64,000 nucleotides of DNA from Anammoximicrobium sp964486845 (lineage in GTDB: Bacteria > Planctomycetota > Planctomycetia > Pirellulales > Pirellulaceae). Shown here in pieces: positions 44,899 to 57,698 of the stretch (position 1 is the first letter of the stretch; the number at the start of each line of letters is the position of its first letter). Both the position numbers and the translations under genes were made by a program. The notes beneath the pieces were generated by a model that ran no database searches, was not told the DNA's origin, and saw only the letters and a list, made by a program, of their open reading frames with translations. The stretch lies in assembly GCA_964486845.1 (NCBI GenBank), contig CAZAQY010000003.1, positions 36,103 to 100,102 on the forward strand, given 5' to 3'.

Positions 44899-45045
44899 AT
44901 GACGACAAAGAAGGTACTGATGATGAAGGTTTCGGCGGCGGGCGAACGGGTCTTCGAGCTGCGGACCTACACCGCGTCGGCCGGGCGGCCGGCAAGTGGC
45001 CGTTGCGGGTACGACGACCTGAGAGTGTTCCGTTGCAGGCGATGA
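44899..45045 (+). pseudogene. Truncated NIPSNAP-family gene
   Basis: A 48-codon frame starts with an ATG preceded by GGGAG and reads KVLMMKVSAAGERVFELRTY and TASAGR, matching the opening strand of NIPSNAP domain proteins (usually about 100-250 residues). After GR the sequence becomes unrelated and stops. Either a frameshift or a deletion removed the rest; no downstream frame restores similarity. Confidence 0.45.
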
Positions 45046-45083
45046 AGCCCCGCGCCGCCCTCGCTGGCGGTCCGTAGTTGGTC

Positions 45084-45113
45084 TTGTCGCCAGAGCCCGC
45101 AGTCGGGTACGAT
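45084..45113 (+). promoter_or_regulatory. Candidate promoter for the TPR-ExbBD operon
   Basis: TTGTCG and TACGAT are separated by 18 bases. The site is 67 bases before the start codon of the TPR gene. Confidence 0.35.
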
Positions 45114-45180
45114 ATGCCCCGCCGGTTACCAGACCACGGTAACCAGACCACCTTGTTTCTCTAGTTTAGCGAGTACACGG

Positions 45181-48100
45181 ATGTACGCTAGCAGCCCCCT
45201 CTCTGTTTCCGCTGCGTTGTTCCTGTTGTTGGTCGTTTCGGTCTTGAAGGCGGCGGAGGCTCCGATTGCAGTCTCGGATAAAACGCCGATGGAAGTTGTG
45301 GCGGACACGCCGCAGGGATCGAGGGTGGAGATCTTGCCGCCGCCGGAGCGGAACGTGCTCCAGACGCCGGAGGACGTTTATGCCGCGGCGATCGGCCATT
45401 ATTCCAACAGTCGATGGCGGCAGGCCGCAGAAGAATTCTCGCGATTCGCCCGGCAGTATCCCAGTCATCCGCAGGCGGCTTCGGCTTTGTTCTTTCGTGC
45501 CGAGGCGGCGGTGCAGCAGGGGCAGTATGCACAAGCCCGCAAGGATTTCCTGGATTTCGTCGCTCGCGAGCCGAATCATCGTTACGTGCCCCAGGCCCGT
45601 TTCCGGGCGGCTGAGGCGGTCTATCTGACGGGCGATTCGGCGATGGCTCGCCAAGAACTGGAACAATTCGCGGCCGAGTACCCCGATGCAAGCTTGATCG
45701 CCCACGCCAAGACCTATCTCGCTGAACTGGCGCTCTCCGCCCAGGATGGGCCCCGTGCGGCGGCCTTGTTCAAGGAGGTCTTGGAACGTCACCCCGACGG
45801 CGCACAAGTGGACCAATGCCGCTTCGGTCTGGGGCGCGCCTCGGAACTGCGGGGCGACATCGAGTCGGCCCGGATCGCTTATCAGACCCTGGCTGCGGCG
45901 GGCGGGCCTCTGGCGGACGATGCGCAGGTGCAGTTGGGGATCTGCCTGTACAACCGCGGCAAGTACACCGAGGCGGAAGCGGCCTTCCATGCGGCGGCCG
46001 ACCGCTTCCCAAGCAGCGAGTTGCTGGCACAAGCCCGCTACTGGTTGGGAATGTCGCAAGTGGCACGGCACGATTGGGACAACGCGGTGCTGACGTTGCA
46101 GGCCGCACTGGAACAGTACCCCCAACATGCACTCACTCCGGCGATGACATTTTGGCGAGCCGAGGCTTGCCGGCAACGCGGCGAGTTGCCGTCGGCGCAG
46201 GAGGGATATGAGCGGGTTCTGCAGAATTGGCCCGACAGTCCCTGGGCGGATGACAGTCTGCACGCCCAGGTTCAACTGGCCCTCGCCGGCGTTCAGTACG
46301 AACGCGCCGCTTCCCTGGCGGAGCAGTTTGCGACTCAATTCCCGTACAGCCCGCTTCGATCGCGCGTCGAACAAAGCCTGGCACGAGCCTATTTGAAGCA
46401 GAACCAGTATGGCCAGGCAATCGAACTCTTGAAACGACTGGTCGCGTCCGCCTCGGTGCCAAAGCCGACTGCCGCGCCGGCGGACGGCGACGCCAGTGCT
46501 GCGACTGCGGAGTACGTTCCGGAGGATGAGTTCGCGCTGCAGGCCAACCAGTACTACTTGGCGCTGGCGTACCTGGGTGATGCCAAGTGCGAGATGGCGT
46601 TGGAGGTCCTAACGCAGGTCAACGTGCCGCCGGAGAAGCAAGACCTGTACGGCGGCGTACAATGGGCACGCTCGCTGGCCTTAGCGGGATTGAATCGGCA
46701 GGCCGAGGCCATCGAGGTGCTGCAGAAGTACCTGGCGACGGGGCCGGCAGGAAGTAATGCGGCCGCTTGCCGACTGGAACTGATGGGAGCCTTGACCCAT
46801 GAGAACCGCTTGGACGAGGCGCTCCAGGTCCACGCTCAAATCACGGGCCAGGACGCTCAGCAGCCTTCCTACGCGGCAGCGACGCACCGGTTGGCAGAGT
46901 CGGCCCTGGCGGCCGGCAAGGTTGACGCGGCCATCGGGCTTTTCGGCGTGATCGTCCAAGACGGGCAACCGCCCGAGCTGGCAGACAAGGGCTGGACGGG
47001 CTTGGGGTTGGCCAATTTCCAGGCTGGCAAAGCGGAAGCCGCGGTGGTGGCGTTCGACCAAGTGATCGAGCGGCATCCGGAAAGCCCTCTGGCGGTCAAG
47101 GCCGCAATGATGAAGGCCAAGGCCCTCGAACAGCTGGGCCGCAGTGACGAAGTCCTGGAAGCCTACCTGCTGGTCGTGACGTCCTACGGCGATTCCGAGG
47201 AGGCGGCTCCAGCGCTTCTCGAGGCGGCACGCCTTCAGGAGAAACTCGGCCGCAAGGCCGACGCCATCCCGCTGTTGCAGCGCATCGTTCGAGAGCACCC
47301 CGAGTTCCAGCTGCTGGACGCGGTGCTCTACCAGTTGGCTTGGCTGTTGTCCGATGAAGGACAGGGCGACGAGGCGGATCGTGTCTTCGAGCAGATCGCC
47401 GGCCAGCACCGCGACAGCGTCTACTGGGCGGATGCGACCTATCGACTGGCTCAGCGGGCAGCGGCGGCGGAACAGTACGACCGGGCCCGGCAACTAGCCG
47501 ATCGGCTGACGCAAGCCGATTGCACGCCGGAAATCCGGTCCCATGCGCTGTTCCTGCAAGGCCAGCTGGCCGCGTCCACCCGGCGTTGGGCGGGCGTTCC
47601 CGGTCCGATGCAGGAGTTGTTGAAGCAATTCCCCGATTCGCCGTTGGGCGACACCGCTACGTTCTGGGTGGCCGAGGCTTACTATCAGCAGAAGGAGTAT
47701 GAGGCGGCCTTGGAGTGGTTTGCGAAGTTGGAGCCTGAAGGGTTGACGGGCGAGGAAGCGTGGCGCGGCATGGTTCTCCTGCGCCGCGCCCAAATCCTGG
47801 CAGAACAACAGAGTTGGCAGCAGGCGTACCAGTTGGCCAGCGGGATCGAAGAACGATTCCCCAAGTTCCCGCAGCAGTACGAGGTGGACTGCCTGCTCGG
47901 CCGTTGCCTCGTGCAGCAGGGCGAGTTTGCCGCGGCGGTGCCGCATTGCGAACGCGTCATCCGGTCCCCGGAAGGCGGCAGGACCGAAACGGCGGCGATG
48001 GCCCAGTGGCTGATCGGTGAAGCGTTCGCGGCGCAGCGGGATTTCGAGCAGGCGTTGAAAGCGTACTACCGCGTGGATGCGTTGTTCAACTATCCCGCTT

Positions 48101-48462
48101 GGAAGGCGGCCGCGTTGGTCCAGGCGGGCAAGTGCCATGAACTGAGAGGCGAGCGCGCAGACGCCGCCAACGTCTGGGGACAAGTCGTCGCGAAGTACTC
48201 CGATACGCCGTATGCGCAGGAAGCGGCAGAACGGCTCAAGCGGTTGAAGAACGAAGTGCCCGCGCCGGCCGCCATGGGCGCGGTGCCAGCCTCCAGAACC
48301 ATCGCGCCAACTTCGAGGGCGATGTTGCCGGCCCCGAAGGCAGCCGAGCCGGCTCGAAAGGAAACCGCCGCCGCGGCCAGCTTTACCGCGCCGGCCCCTG
48401 TCGGGCCACAGCCGCAGAATGCCACTCGCAACGCACGGCGCCGCACTCTTTCGCAACCCTAG
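45181..48462 (+). CDS. Exported tetratricopeptide-repeat protein (YbgF/BamD-like repeats)
   Basis: 1093 residues. A cleavable signal sequence (SAALFLLLVVSVLKAAEA) is followed by about 20 TPR units up to residue 1040, many of the tol-pal YbgF type (AIGHYSNSRWRQAAEEFSRF; VFEQIAGQHRDSVYWADATY). The last 50 residues are an Ala/Pro-rich tail. Such proteins act as periplasmic scaffolds, and in Tol-Pal systems the YbgF/CpoB protein sits next to TolA. It is first in a plus-strand operon with ExbB, ExbD and a TonB-positioned protein, the stop lying 22 bases before the next start. A direct role in energised envelope work is inferred from context. Confidence 0.8.
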   Translation: MYASSPLSVSAALFLLLVVSVLKAAEAPIAVSDKTPMEVVADTPQGSRVEILPPPERNVLQTPEDVYAAAIGHYSNSRWRQAAEEFSRFARQYPSHPQAASALFFRAEAAVQQGQYAQARKDFLDFVAREPNHRYVPQARFRAAEAVYLTGDSAMARQELEQFAAEYPDASLIAHAKTYLAELALSAQDGPRAAALFKEVLERHPDGAQVDQCRFGLGRASELRGDIESARIAYQTLAAAGGPLADDAQVQLGICLYNRGKYTEAEAAFHAAADRFPSSELLAQARYWLGMSQVARHDWDNAVLTLQAALEQYPQHALTPAMTFWRAEACRQRGELPSAQEGYERVLQNWPDSPWADDSLHAQVQLALAGVQYERAASLAEQFATQFPYSPLRSRVEQSLARAYLKQNQYGQAIELLKRLVASASVPKPTAAPADGDASAATAEYVPEDEFALQANQYYLALAYLGDAKCEMALEVLTQVNVPPEKQDLYGGVQWARSLALAGLNRQAEAIEVLQKYLATGPAGSNAAACRLELMGALTHENRLDEALQVHAQITGQDAQQPSYAAATHRLAESALAAGKVDAAIGLFGVIVQDGQPPELADKGWTGLGLANFQAGKAEAAVVAFDQVIERHPESPLAVKAAMMKAKALEQLGRSDEVLEAYLLVVTSYGDSEEAAPALLEAARLQEKLGRKADAIPLLQRIVREHPEFQLLDAVLYQLAWLLSDEGQGDEADRVFEQIAGQHRDSVYWADATYRLAQRAAAAEQYDRARQLADRLTQADCTPEIRSHALFLQGQLAASTRRWAGVPGPMQELLKQFPDSPLGDTATFWVAEAYYQQKEYEAALEWFAKLEPEGLTGEEAWRGMVLLRRAQILAEQQSWQQAYQLASGIEERFPKFPQQYEVDCLLGRCLVQQGEFAAAVPHCERVIRSPEGGRTETAAMAQWLIGEAFAAQRDFEQALKAYYRVDALFNYPAWKAAALVQAGKCHELRGERADAANVWGQVVAKYSDTPYAQEAAERLKRLKNEVPAPAAMGAVPASRTIAPTSRAMLPAPKAAEPARKETAAAASFTAPAPVGPQPQNATRNARRRTLSQP

Positions 48463-48484
48463 CTAGCAAGCGAGGCGACACGTG

Positions 48485-49360
48485 ATGAGATCGATCTCTG
48501 CGGCAGGGGGCCGGACGGTGCTCGCGTGGGCCCTGCTGGGAATGCTGGCGTCGCCGGCCGCGACGGAGGCGGTGCGAGCACAGACCGCGCCGGATACGTC
48601 CGAGTCCGTAACGCTGCCGGCCGGCCCGCCCCCCCTGCTGGCAGAACCGGTCGCCGACGGCGGACAGATTCCGATGAAGAACCTGCTGCAGGTCATGCGT
48701 GACGGCGGCCCGTTGATGCTTCCGATCGGCCTCTGCTCGGTGGTTTTGCTGGTCTTCGTCTTCGAGCGGCTGATCAGCCTGCGGCGCGGACGCGTGATTC
48801 CCCGGCCGTTCGTCAAGCGGTTTTTGCAGCAACTTCGCGACGGACAACTTGGTCCCGAGGCCGCGCTGGAATTGTGCGACAAGAACCGCAGTCCGGTGGC
48901 GGAAGTGTTCGCCGCCGCCATTCGCAAATGGGGGCGGCCGGCAGTCGAGGTCGAGCAAGCCATCATCGACGCCGGCGAGCGGGTGACCAACGAACTTCGC
49001 AAGTACTTGCGGGTGATCAACGGCATCTCCACGGTGACGCCTTTGCTGGGTCTGCTCGGCACGGTGTTCGGCATGATTCAGACGTTCAACACGATTGCCG
49101 TCGGGGACGCCATGGGACGGCCGGAGATGCTCGCCGGGGGCATCGGCCAGGCACTGCTGACGACGGCCGGAGGACTCTGCGTCGCGATCCCGGCGCTGAT
49201 CGTTTATCTCTATTTTGTGGGCCGCGTGGACCGGCTGATTACGGACATCGACGGCTTGGGCCAACGCATCGTGGACGTCATCGCCGCCGACGGACAACTG
49301 CCTCGAACACACGACGGCGAGCGGCCGGCCGGGGAGAGAAAGAGCAGGAAGGTCGCCTGA
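48485..49360 (+). CDS. exbB: MotA/TolQ/ExbB proton-channel family protein
   Basis: 291 residues with an N-terminal signal-like segment, then the three-helix ExbB core. Helix 1 is LMLPIGLCSVVLLVFVFERL, helix 2 TVTPLLGLLGTVFGMIQTF and helix 3 LLTTAGGLCVAIPALIVYLY. The conserved Pro/Thr residues of the channel are in GISTVTPLLGLLGT and LLTTAGG. It forms a pentameric proton channel with ExbD in the inner membrane. The start overlaps a GTG (GTGATG); GAGG lies ten bases upstream and the ATG is preferred. The extra signal-bearing N-terminus of about 65 residues is common in planctomycetes. Confidence 0.88.
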   Translation: MRSISAAGGRTVLAWALLGMLASPAATEAVRAQTAPDTSESVTLPAGPPPLLAEPVADGGQIPMKNLLQVMRDGGPLMLPIGLCSVVLLVFVFERLISLRRGRVIPRPFVKRFLQQLRDGQLGPEAALELCDKNRSPVAEVFAAAIRKWGRPAVEVEQAIIDAGERVTNELRKYLRVINGISTVTPLLGLLGTVFGMIQTFNTIAVGDAMGRPEMLAGGIGQALLTTAGGLCVAIPALIVYLYFVGRVDRLITDIDGLGQRIVDVIAADGQLPRTHDGERPAGERKSRKVA

Positions 49361-49471
49361 GCCAGATAACCTGTCCTAGGGCCGGCGAGGGGATTGAAGA
49401 AAACTCGGCCTCCGGCCGAAACAACCCGTAGAGCAAGGAAGCTCGGCGCCGTCAACGCGCTCCCACCTGCC

Positions 49472-49891
49472 ATGCCGCTCAAAACCTACCAAGACGAATT
49501 GCCCGCCATCAACTTGACGCCGATGCTCGACATCGTCTTCAACCTGATCATCTTCTTTGTGGTGGGGACCAGGTTCATCGGGGCGGAGACCAAGCTGCCC
49601 GTCAAGGTTCCGGAGGTAAGCGAGGCCGGGAAGCTGTCGCCGGCGCTGGAAAAACGCGTCATCAATGTCTACCGAGACGGACAGATCTCGCTGGACGACA
49701 GATTCCTTACAGCCGATCAACTCCGACAGGAACTGACGGCCGCGCGGGTTCAGTACGCCGGTTTGGGCGTGATCGTCCGCGGCGACGCGGAAGGGACATT
49801 TCAGAGCGTCGCCACCGTGCTGAATGCGTGTCGCCAAGCGGGCATCTCCGAGATGGGGATCTCCGTGCGGTTGCCGGCGAAAGGCGGCTAA
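49472..49891 (+). CDS. exbD: ExbD/TolR family protein
   Basis: 139 residues. A short cytoplasmic N-terminus is followed by the single helix INLTPMLDIVFNLIIFFVVG, whose Asp is the proton-carrying residue of the ExbBD/TolQR channel, and a periplasmic domain ending VRLPAKGG. The ATG at 49472 gives the normal N-terminus. An in-frame TTG at 49394 just after AGGGGA would add 26 residues and cannot be ruled out. The stop is three bases before the next start, so translation is probably coupled to the toroid-bearing protein downstream. Confidence 0.9.
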   Translation: MPLKTYQDELPAINLTPMLDIVFNLIIFFVVGTRFIGAETKLPVKVPEVSEAGKLSPALEKRVINVYRDGQISLDDRFLTADQLRQELTAARVQYAGLGVIVRGDAEGTFQSVATVLNACRQAGISEMGISVRLPAKGG

Positions 49892-49894
49892 ACA

Positions 49895-51925
49895 ATGGAC
49901 ACGGCTGCCCTGGTCCTCGCCCAGATCCCTGGCTGGTGCGTCGCGGGGATCGCATTGCAGACCAACGCCCTGCTGCTCGTCGCGGGACTGGGACTGCTGG
50001 GCGGAACTCTGCTGATCCTGCTCTTCAAACGCTGGGGGCGCGGCCGCCCGCTGGCGAAATGCGTCGCGCTGTCCGTGTTTGCCCATCTCCTGCTGCTGGC
50101 TTCCGCCTGCAGCGTGCAGCTGTTTCCCGAACTGCCCGTTCGCGGTCCGGAGTCGATCATTCACTTGACCGTGGTGGACACCGGCGCGGAGCCGCAGCAG
50201 GCAGTTCCGCCCCAAACCGACAAGCCGCCGCTGGAGGAACCACCCGTCCCAATCGCGGAGGCCCCGCCGCAATCCGAGACCGGCTCCGACCAGGTCCCGC
50301 AGTCGCCACGCATGCCCGACTTGACGCCGCAGGCGATCGCCCCCCTGACGCTCGCCGGCGCAGCGGTCACGGATGCGGCGCCAAGCGAACCTCCGCATTT
50401 GCTGCCGGGGGATCCGCTCGATACGCCGCTCCCCGCTGCGCCCGCACTTTCCCCGTCATCATCGATCGCGGAACAACTCGCCAAGCCCGCCCTGCCGGGG
50501 CCGCAACGGCTGTCTGTCGCGGAGTTGACCCCTGCGCCCACGATCCGAGTTACCGACCAGCCGGCCGGAAAGACCGCTGCGGGGCGCGACGAACTGCAGC
50601 GGCTGATCGACATGGCCCTGCCGTTGCCATCGCCGGCCGCGGTGACCGGCTCGCAGGATCGCCTCCAAGCGACGGACGCGGCACGGGACGAAATCAAGGA
50701 ATCGTCCACGGCCGAAGCACCGGTCGTTTCCGCAACGCCCTCGTCCGTCGATCGCGGGACGCTGGCTTCTTCATCGGGCGGGGCGACCTGGAAGTTGGCC
50801 CAACCCCAGCCGATCAGCGAAGCTGGCGAGTTGCCGGAGGCCTACCGCAGTCGCAGCGCTGCGCAGCGTGCCGCTGCACTGGCGATGGGGGGCGGCAACG
50901 GCATGACCGAGGCGGCGGTGCAGGCGGCCCTGCAGTGGTTGGCAGCCAATCAGAACGAGGACGGCCGCTGGGATTGCAGCCGGCACGGCGGCGGTCGCGA
51001 GACGAAGACGCTGGGGCACGATCGCGGCGGTGCGGGCGGCGAGGCCGACACGGCGGTGACGGGACTGGCCGTCTTGGCCTTCCTCGGCGCGGCCCACACG
51101 CATCGGGGCGGCAAGCATGCCACCACGGTCCGCCGCGGTTTGGAGTTTCTGGCCCGCAGTCAAGCGGCCGACGGCAATCTGGCCGGCAACGCCGAGCTGT
51201 TCGCCCGCATGTACTGTCACGGCATGGCAACGCTGGCCCTGGGCGAAGCTTACGGCATGACCGGCGATCCGGGCTTGCGTCCGTTCTTGGAACGAGCCCT
51301 CGGCTATACGGTCCGGTCCCAGCATCCGGTCACCGGCGGGTGGCGCTACCAACCGGGTGACGAAGGGGACACGAGTCAGCTGGGTTGGCAGCTGATGTCG
51401 CTGCACAGCGCGGAATTGGCCGGCTTGCCGGTCCCCGCTGCGACGCGGGCAGGGATGATCCGCTTCCTGAACACGGTCACGACGGGACCGCAACGGGGCT
51501 TGGCCAGTTACCGCCCGCGCACCGCGCCGTCACGGACGATGACGGCCGAAGCGTTTGTCTGCCGCACGTTCCTGGGCTGGAAGCAGGACGAGTCGGCTCT
51601 TCGCGAGGCAGTCGCGTATCTGCTGCAGGAAACACCGCAGGGCGGTCCGTTCAACGAGTACTATTGGTACTACGCCACCCTGGCCCTGTTCCAGGTCCAA
51701 GGCCCCGCCTGGGAGGCTTGGAACAGCGCGCTGCAAGACCGCCTGCTGGCGACCCAGGAGACCAATGGCACGCTGGCCGGCAGTTGGCCCAGCGACACCA
51801 TCTGGGGCGGCTACGGCGGCCGCGTGTACACCACGGCCATGAACGCGATGTGCCTGGAAGTCTACTACCGGCACCTGCCGGTTTACGGTCAAACCCGGTC
51901 TGTGCAAAACCGGAAGCCGGAGTGA
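49895..51925 (+). CDS. TonB-positioned membrane protein with C-terminal alpha/alpha toroid (squalene cyclase/prenyltransferase-like repeats)
   Basis: 676 residues. Two hydrophobic helices at about 23-43 and 54-78 are followed by a Pro/Ala-rich linker of about 250 residues and then a toroid from about 340 to 660. QW-like repeat ends are LAANQNEDGRWD, LARSQAADGNLAG and VTGGWRYQPGDEGDTSQLGW, with WGGYGGRVYTTAMNAMCLEV at the end. The catalytic DxDD of squalene-hopene cyclase is not evident, so a binding or lyase role is as likely as cyclisation. Gene order ExbB-ExbD-this protein is where TonB or TolA normally lies, and its anchor-plus-proline-linker layout is TonB-like. A function as an energised transducer ending in a toroid is inference. 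Confidence 0.8.
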   Translation: MDTAALVLAQIPGWCVAGIALQTNALLLVAGLGLLGGTLLILLFKRWGRGRPLAKCVALSVFAHLLLLASACSVQLFPELPVRGPESIIHLTVVDTGAEPQQAVPPQTDKPPLEEPPVPIAEAPPQSETGSDQVPQSPRMPDLTPQAIAPLTLAGAAVTDAAPSEPPHLLPGDPLDTPLPAAPALSPSSSIAEQLAKPALPGPQRLSVAELTPAPTIRVTDQPAGKTAAGRDELQRLIDMALPLPSPAAVTGSQDRLQATDAARDEIKESSTAEAPVVSATPSSVDRGTLASSSGGATWKLAQPQPISEAGELPEAYRSRSAAQRAAALAMGGGNGMTEAAVQAALQWLAANQNEDGRWDCSRHGGGRETKTLGHDRGGAGGEADTAVTGLAVLAFLGAAHTHRGGKHATTVRRGLEFLARSQAADGNLAGNAELFARMYCHGMATLALGEAYGMTGDPGLRPFLERALGYTVRSQHPVTGGWRYQPGDEGDTSQLGWQLMSLHSAELAGLPVPAATRAGMIRFLNTVTTGPQRGLASYRPRTAPSRTMTAEAFVCRTFLGWKQDESALREAVAYLLQETPQGGPFNEYYWYYATLALFQVQGPAWEAWNSALQDRLLATQETNGTLAGSWPSDTIWGGYGGRVYTTAMNAMCLEVYYRHLPVYGQTRSVQNRKPE

Positions 51926-52004
51926 ACGCCCCCATCTGGGAAACATGCCCCCGCGCCGGCAGCGCATCCGCGAGAACCGGAGAGGCCGGCCGGGACGCGA
52001 ACGT

Positions 52005-55487
<3,483 letters not shown>

Positions 55488-55875
55488 AGGTGAACTCGCC
55501 GGTGGACGACGATCTCGAATCGTCCGGCCAGGACCGCAGCAGAAGCCGCGCTAACCCGCGAACGGACGAATTGCACACAATCCCATCATACCACGGGCGT
55601 AACGGGGATGCCTGCCGGCGCGGGCACAGGGAACCTTGTTGGCGACGAGCTTGTCCGCCATCTGATCGACCTGGCGCTGGACACGACCACTTTGGACGTT
55701 GTAACACGGCCCTGCCGGCTTCGTCCTGGAACAAGCTGCAAGACCACCACAGGCTGGCGCGGCTACAAATCGAGGACGATGCCTGCACTGGTCACGGCCA
55801 AGGCGGCCCGCTCGATGCACTTGGCGAGCCTCCCGTTTTCGCCTAGTGGCGATTTCCCGGAAACGGGGCGAACCG
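55488..55875. other. Intergenic region between the sensor kinase and the Gfo/Idh/MocA gene
   Basis: 388 bases. No frame in it shows recognisable similarity or a good start. A TATGAT on the minus strand at 55585-55590 is a possible -10 for the kinase. I see no hairpin after the oxidoreductase stop at 55876. Confidence 0.4.
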
Positions 55876-57330
55876 TCACGTCAGCCACTTCATGCGATAC
55901 TGATTTTGGATCCAACGGTCGGCTTCCGGCGCGCCAGGCACCTGCATGCGGGCGCCGTCCCATTCGATGGGTCGCGCCAGGCGCAGCGCCAGGATACCCG
56001 GCAGGTAGGCCTCGGAAACGCGGGCGCCCACCTGGAAGTCGTTGTAGGTCGCCGGGCCGCCCTTGCACGCGTCGAACCACTCTTGCATGTGATTGTCGTG
56101 CGTGAGTCGCGGCACGCTGAGCGGCAAGTCCTGGAGGGCTTCGTGATTCAATACGCCGCGCCATTGCTTGTCGCCGTCGAGTTTCATGATGCCAGCCACA
56201 CCCCAGCCATCGGTGTAAAGCTGTCCCTTCTGCCCGACAAACAGACAGCCCGTGTTCGGCAGTTGGCCTCGAACGCTCTTGACGCCGTCGGTAATCTCGG
56301 CCGGCGGATACTTGCCGCCATCACCCCACCACAGCGTGACCGGCGCCAAGCCGTCGCGCGCGGCGTACTCGAAACGAAAGCACCCTTGAGAAACGTAGGT
56401 TTCCTTGACGAGTTCCGTGGTTTCGGCGGTGACCCGGACCGGCGGGTTCAATTTCAGCGCGCGGACGGGCAATTGGAATGTATGCGCGCCTTGGCCGGAC
56501 AACATGCCGTTGCACAGATCGAGCCAGTTCTGGGTCGCGATACAACCCGGCATATAAACCCCGGCCTTGAACGGCCGCCACGCACAAGGTCCCAGCCAGA
56601 AGTCCCAATTCAGCCCCTCGGGAATCGGATCCTCGCCCGCCGGACGATCGTGACTGGGGGGAAATTTGCCGCAGTAGTCCGACCACAAGTAAACCCGTTC
56701 GATCGGACCCAACACTCCCGCCTGAATGATCTCCACGCTGCGGCGGAAGGCCCTGCTGCTCACGCCCTGGGTACCCATTTGCGTGGCGACTTTGGACCGC
56801 GGCGTCAGCTCCATCAGTTCGCGCGCCTCGGCAATCGTGCGTACCAACGGTTTCTCGCAGTAGACGTGCTTGCCCGCCTGCATCGCCCGCACCGAGATCG
56901 GCGCGTGCCAGCGCGAGCCGATGGCGATCACCACTGCATCGAGCGATTTCTCCGCGTCCAACAGTTTCCGATAGTCCTCGTACAACCTGACCTTCTCCAC
57001 CGCCTGGTCACCGCCCTCGACTTTTCCGGCGAGAGCCTGGCTTGTACTGGCAAGTTGGCGCTGATCGACGTCGCACAACGCCACCAGGTTTTCGCCCTGG
57101 CGGAGGATCTCCATCATGAGCGCACGGCAACGCCCGCCTGTTCCCACGGCAGCCACGTTGAGCCGGTTGCTCGGCGCCCGGGCGCCGAACAGTCGCGCCG
57201 GCAGAACCAGGGGCGCCGCGATCGCTCCCGCGCCGGCCGCGATGGCCGTCGTCAGCAGCTTGCGCCGGTTCACTCGCGCAGCACCGAACCGCGGGGATCT
57301 TCGGATGGTTTCACGTGCGAAACGAGACAT
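55876..57330 (-). CDS. Tat-exported Gfo/Idh/MocA-family oxidoreductase
   Basis: 484 residues. The twin-arginine leader is VNRRKLLTTAIAAGAGAIAA, predicting folded export. The Rossmann domain follows (VAAVGTGGRCRALM; ALCDVDQRQL), with the family motif HVYCEKPLVRTIAEA holding the catalytic Lys of EKP. The C-terminal domain has the planctomycete form with PEGLNWDFWLGP and an N-terminal-to-C-terminal linker at GTQGVSSRAFRRSVEI. Relatives oxidise or rearrange sugars with NAD(P), and exported ones are numerous in planctomycetes; the substrate is unknown. AGGAGA eight bases before the ATG supports the start. It is monocistronic. Confidence 0.92.
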   Translation of the reverse strand: MSRFARETIRRSPRFGAARVNRRKLLTTAIAAGAGAIAAPLVLPARLFGARAPSNRLNVAAVGTGGRCRALMMEILRQGENLVALCDVDQRQLASTSQALAGKVEGGDQAVEKVRLYEDYRKLLDAEKSLDAVVIAIGSRWHAPISVRAMQAGKHVYCEKPLVRTIAEARELMELTPRSKVATQMGTQGVSSRAFRRSVEIIQAGVLGPIERVYLWSDYCGKFPPSHDRPAGEDPIPEGLNWDFWLGPCAWRPFKAGVYMPGCIATQNWLDLCNGMLSGQGAHTFQLPVRALKLNPPVRVTAETTELVKETYVSQGCFRFEYAARDGLAPVTLWWGDGGKYPPAEITDGVKSVRGQLPNTGCLFVGQKGQLYTDGWGVAGIMKLDGDKQWRGVLNHEALQDLPLSVPRLTHDNHMQEWFDACKGGPATYNDFQVGARVSEAYLPGILALRLARPIEWDGARMQVPGAPEADRWIQNQYRMKWLT

Positions 57331-57698
57331 TTTCCATTCTCCTGTGAAGATGTTTGGCTGGCCATCGCTGCCAATTCTCGACGACCTGCCGGCGTGTGGT
57401 CAAGGGCGTGGTGAATAAAACAGGCAAGATCTTCTCTTGTGTCGGGCCGCGTGACACTGACAAGTTGGCGGCTGTAAGCCGACCAGTCTCGCAGCCGCCC
57501 GTAACACGCCACCTCGACGGCACCTCTGTCATCTGGAAATGTAGGAAGTTTACGAAGACTAAGCGAAATGACTGGAATTTAACGATTTGTCAAAGTTTTC
57601 CGATTATCCCGTCGATAACGTCTATGACGACGTAACCTGTTTCCTGCGCGGGCAGGTACATTCTGACTTCACGACGCGTTTTCGGACGGGCGAGAACC
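57331..57698. other. Divergent region between the oxidoreductase and BBP7 genes
   Basis: 368 bases with a local drop in GC content around 57530-57640. It should contain both promoters, but no pair of hexamers with good spacing stands out. No gene or strong hairpin was seen. Confidence 0.4.

Larger units (their letters stand above)
44783..45180 (+). other. Intergenic region with gene relic and two candidate promoters
   Basis: 398 bases upstream of the TPR gene. It holds a truncated NIPSNAP-like frame (44899-45045) and two promoter-like sites sharing GGTA(A/C)GATA: TTGACC-N15-TAAGAT at 44800-44826 and TTGTCG-N18-TACGAT at 45084-45113. Confidence 0.45.

Noticed and set aside
55551..55820. Small minus-strand gene in front of the sensor kinase
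   Set aside because: Reading frames of about 90-110 codons have no ribosome site, no similarity and amino-acid use unlike the neighbouring genes.
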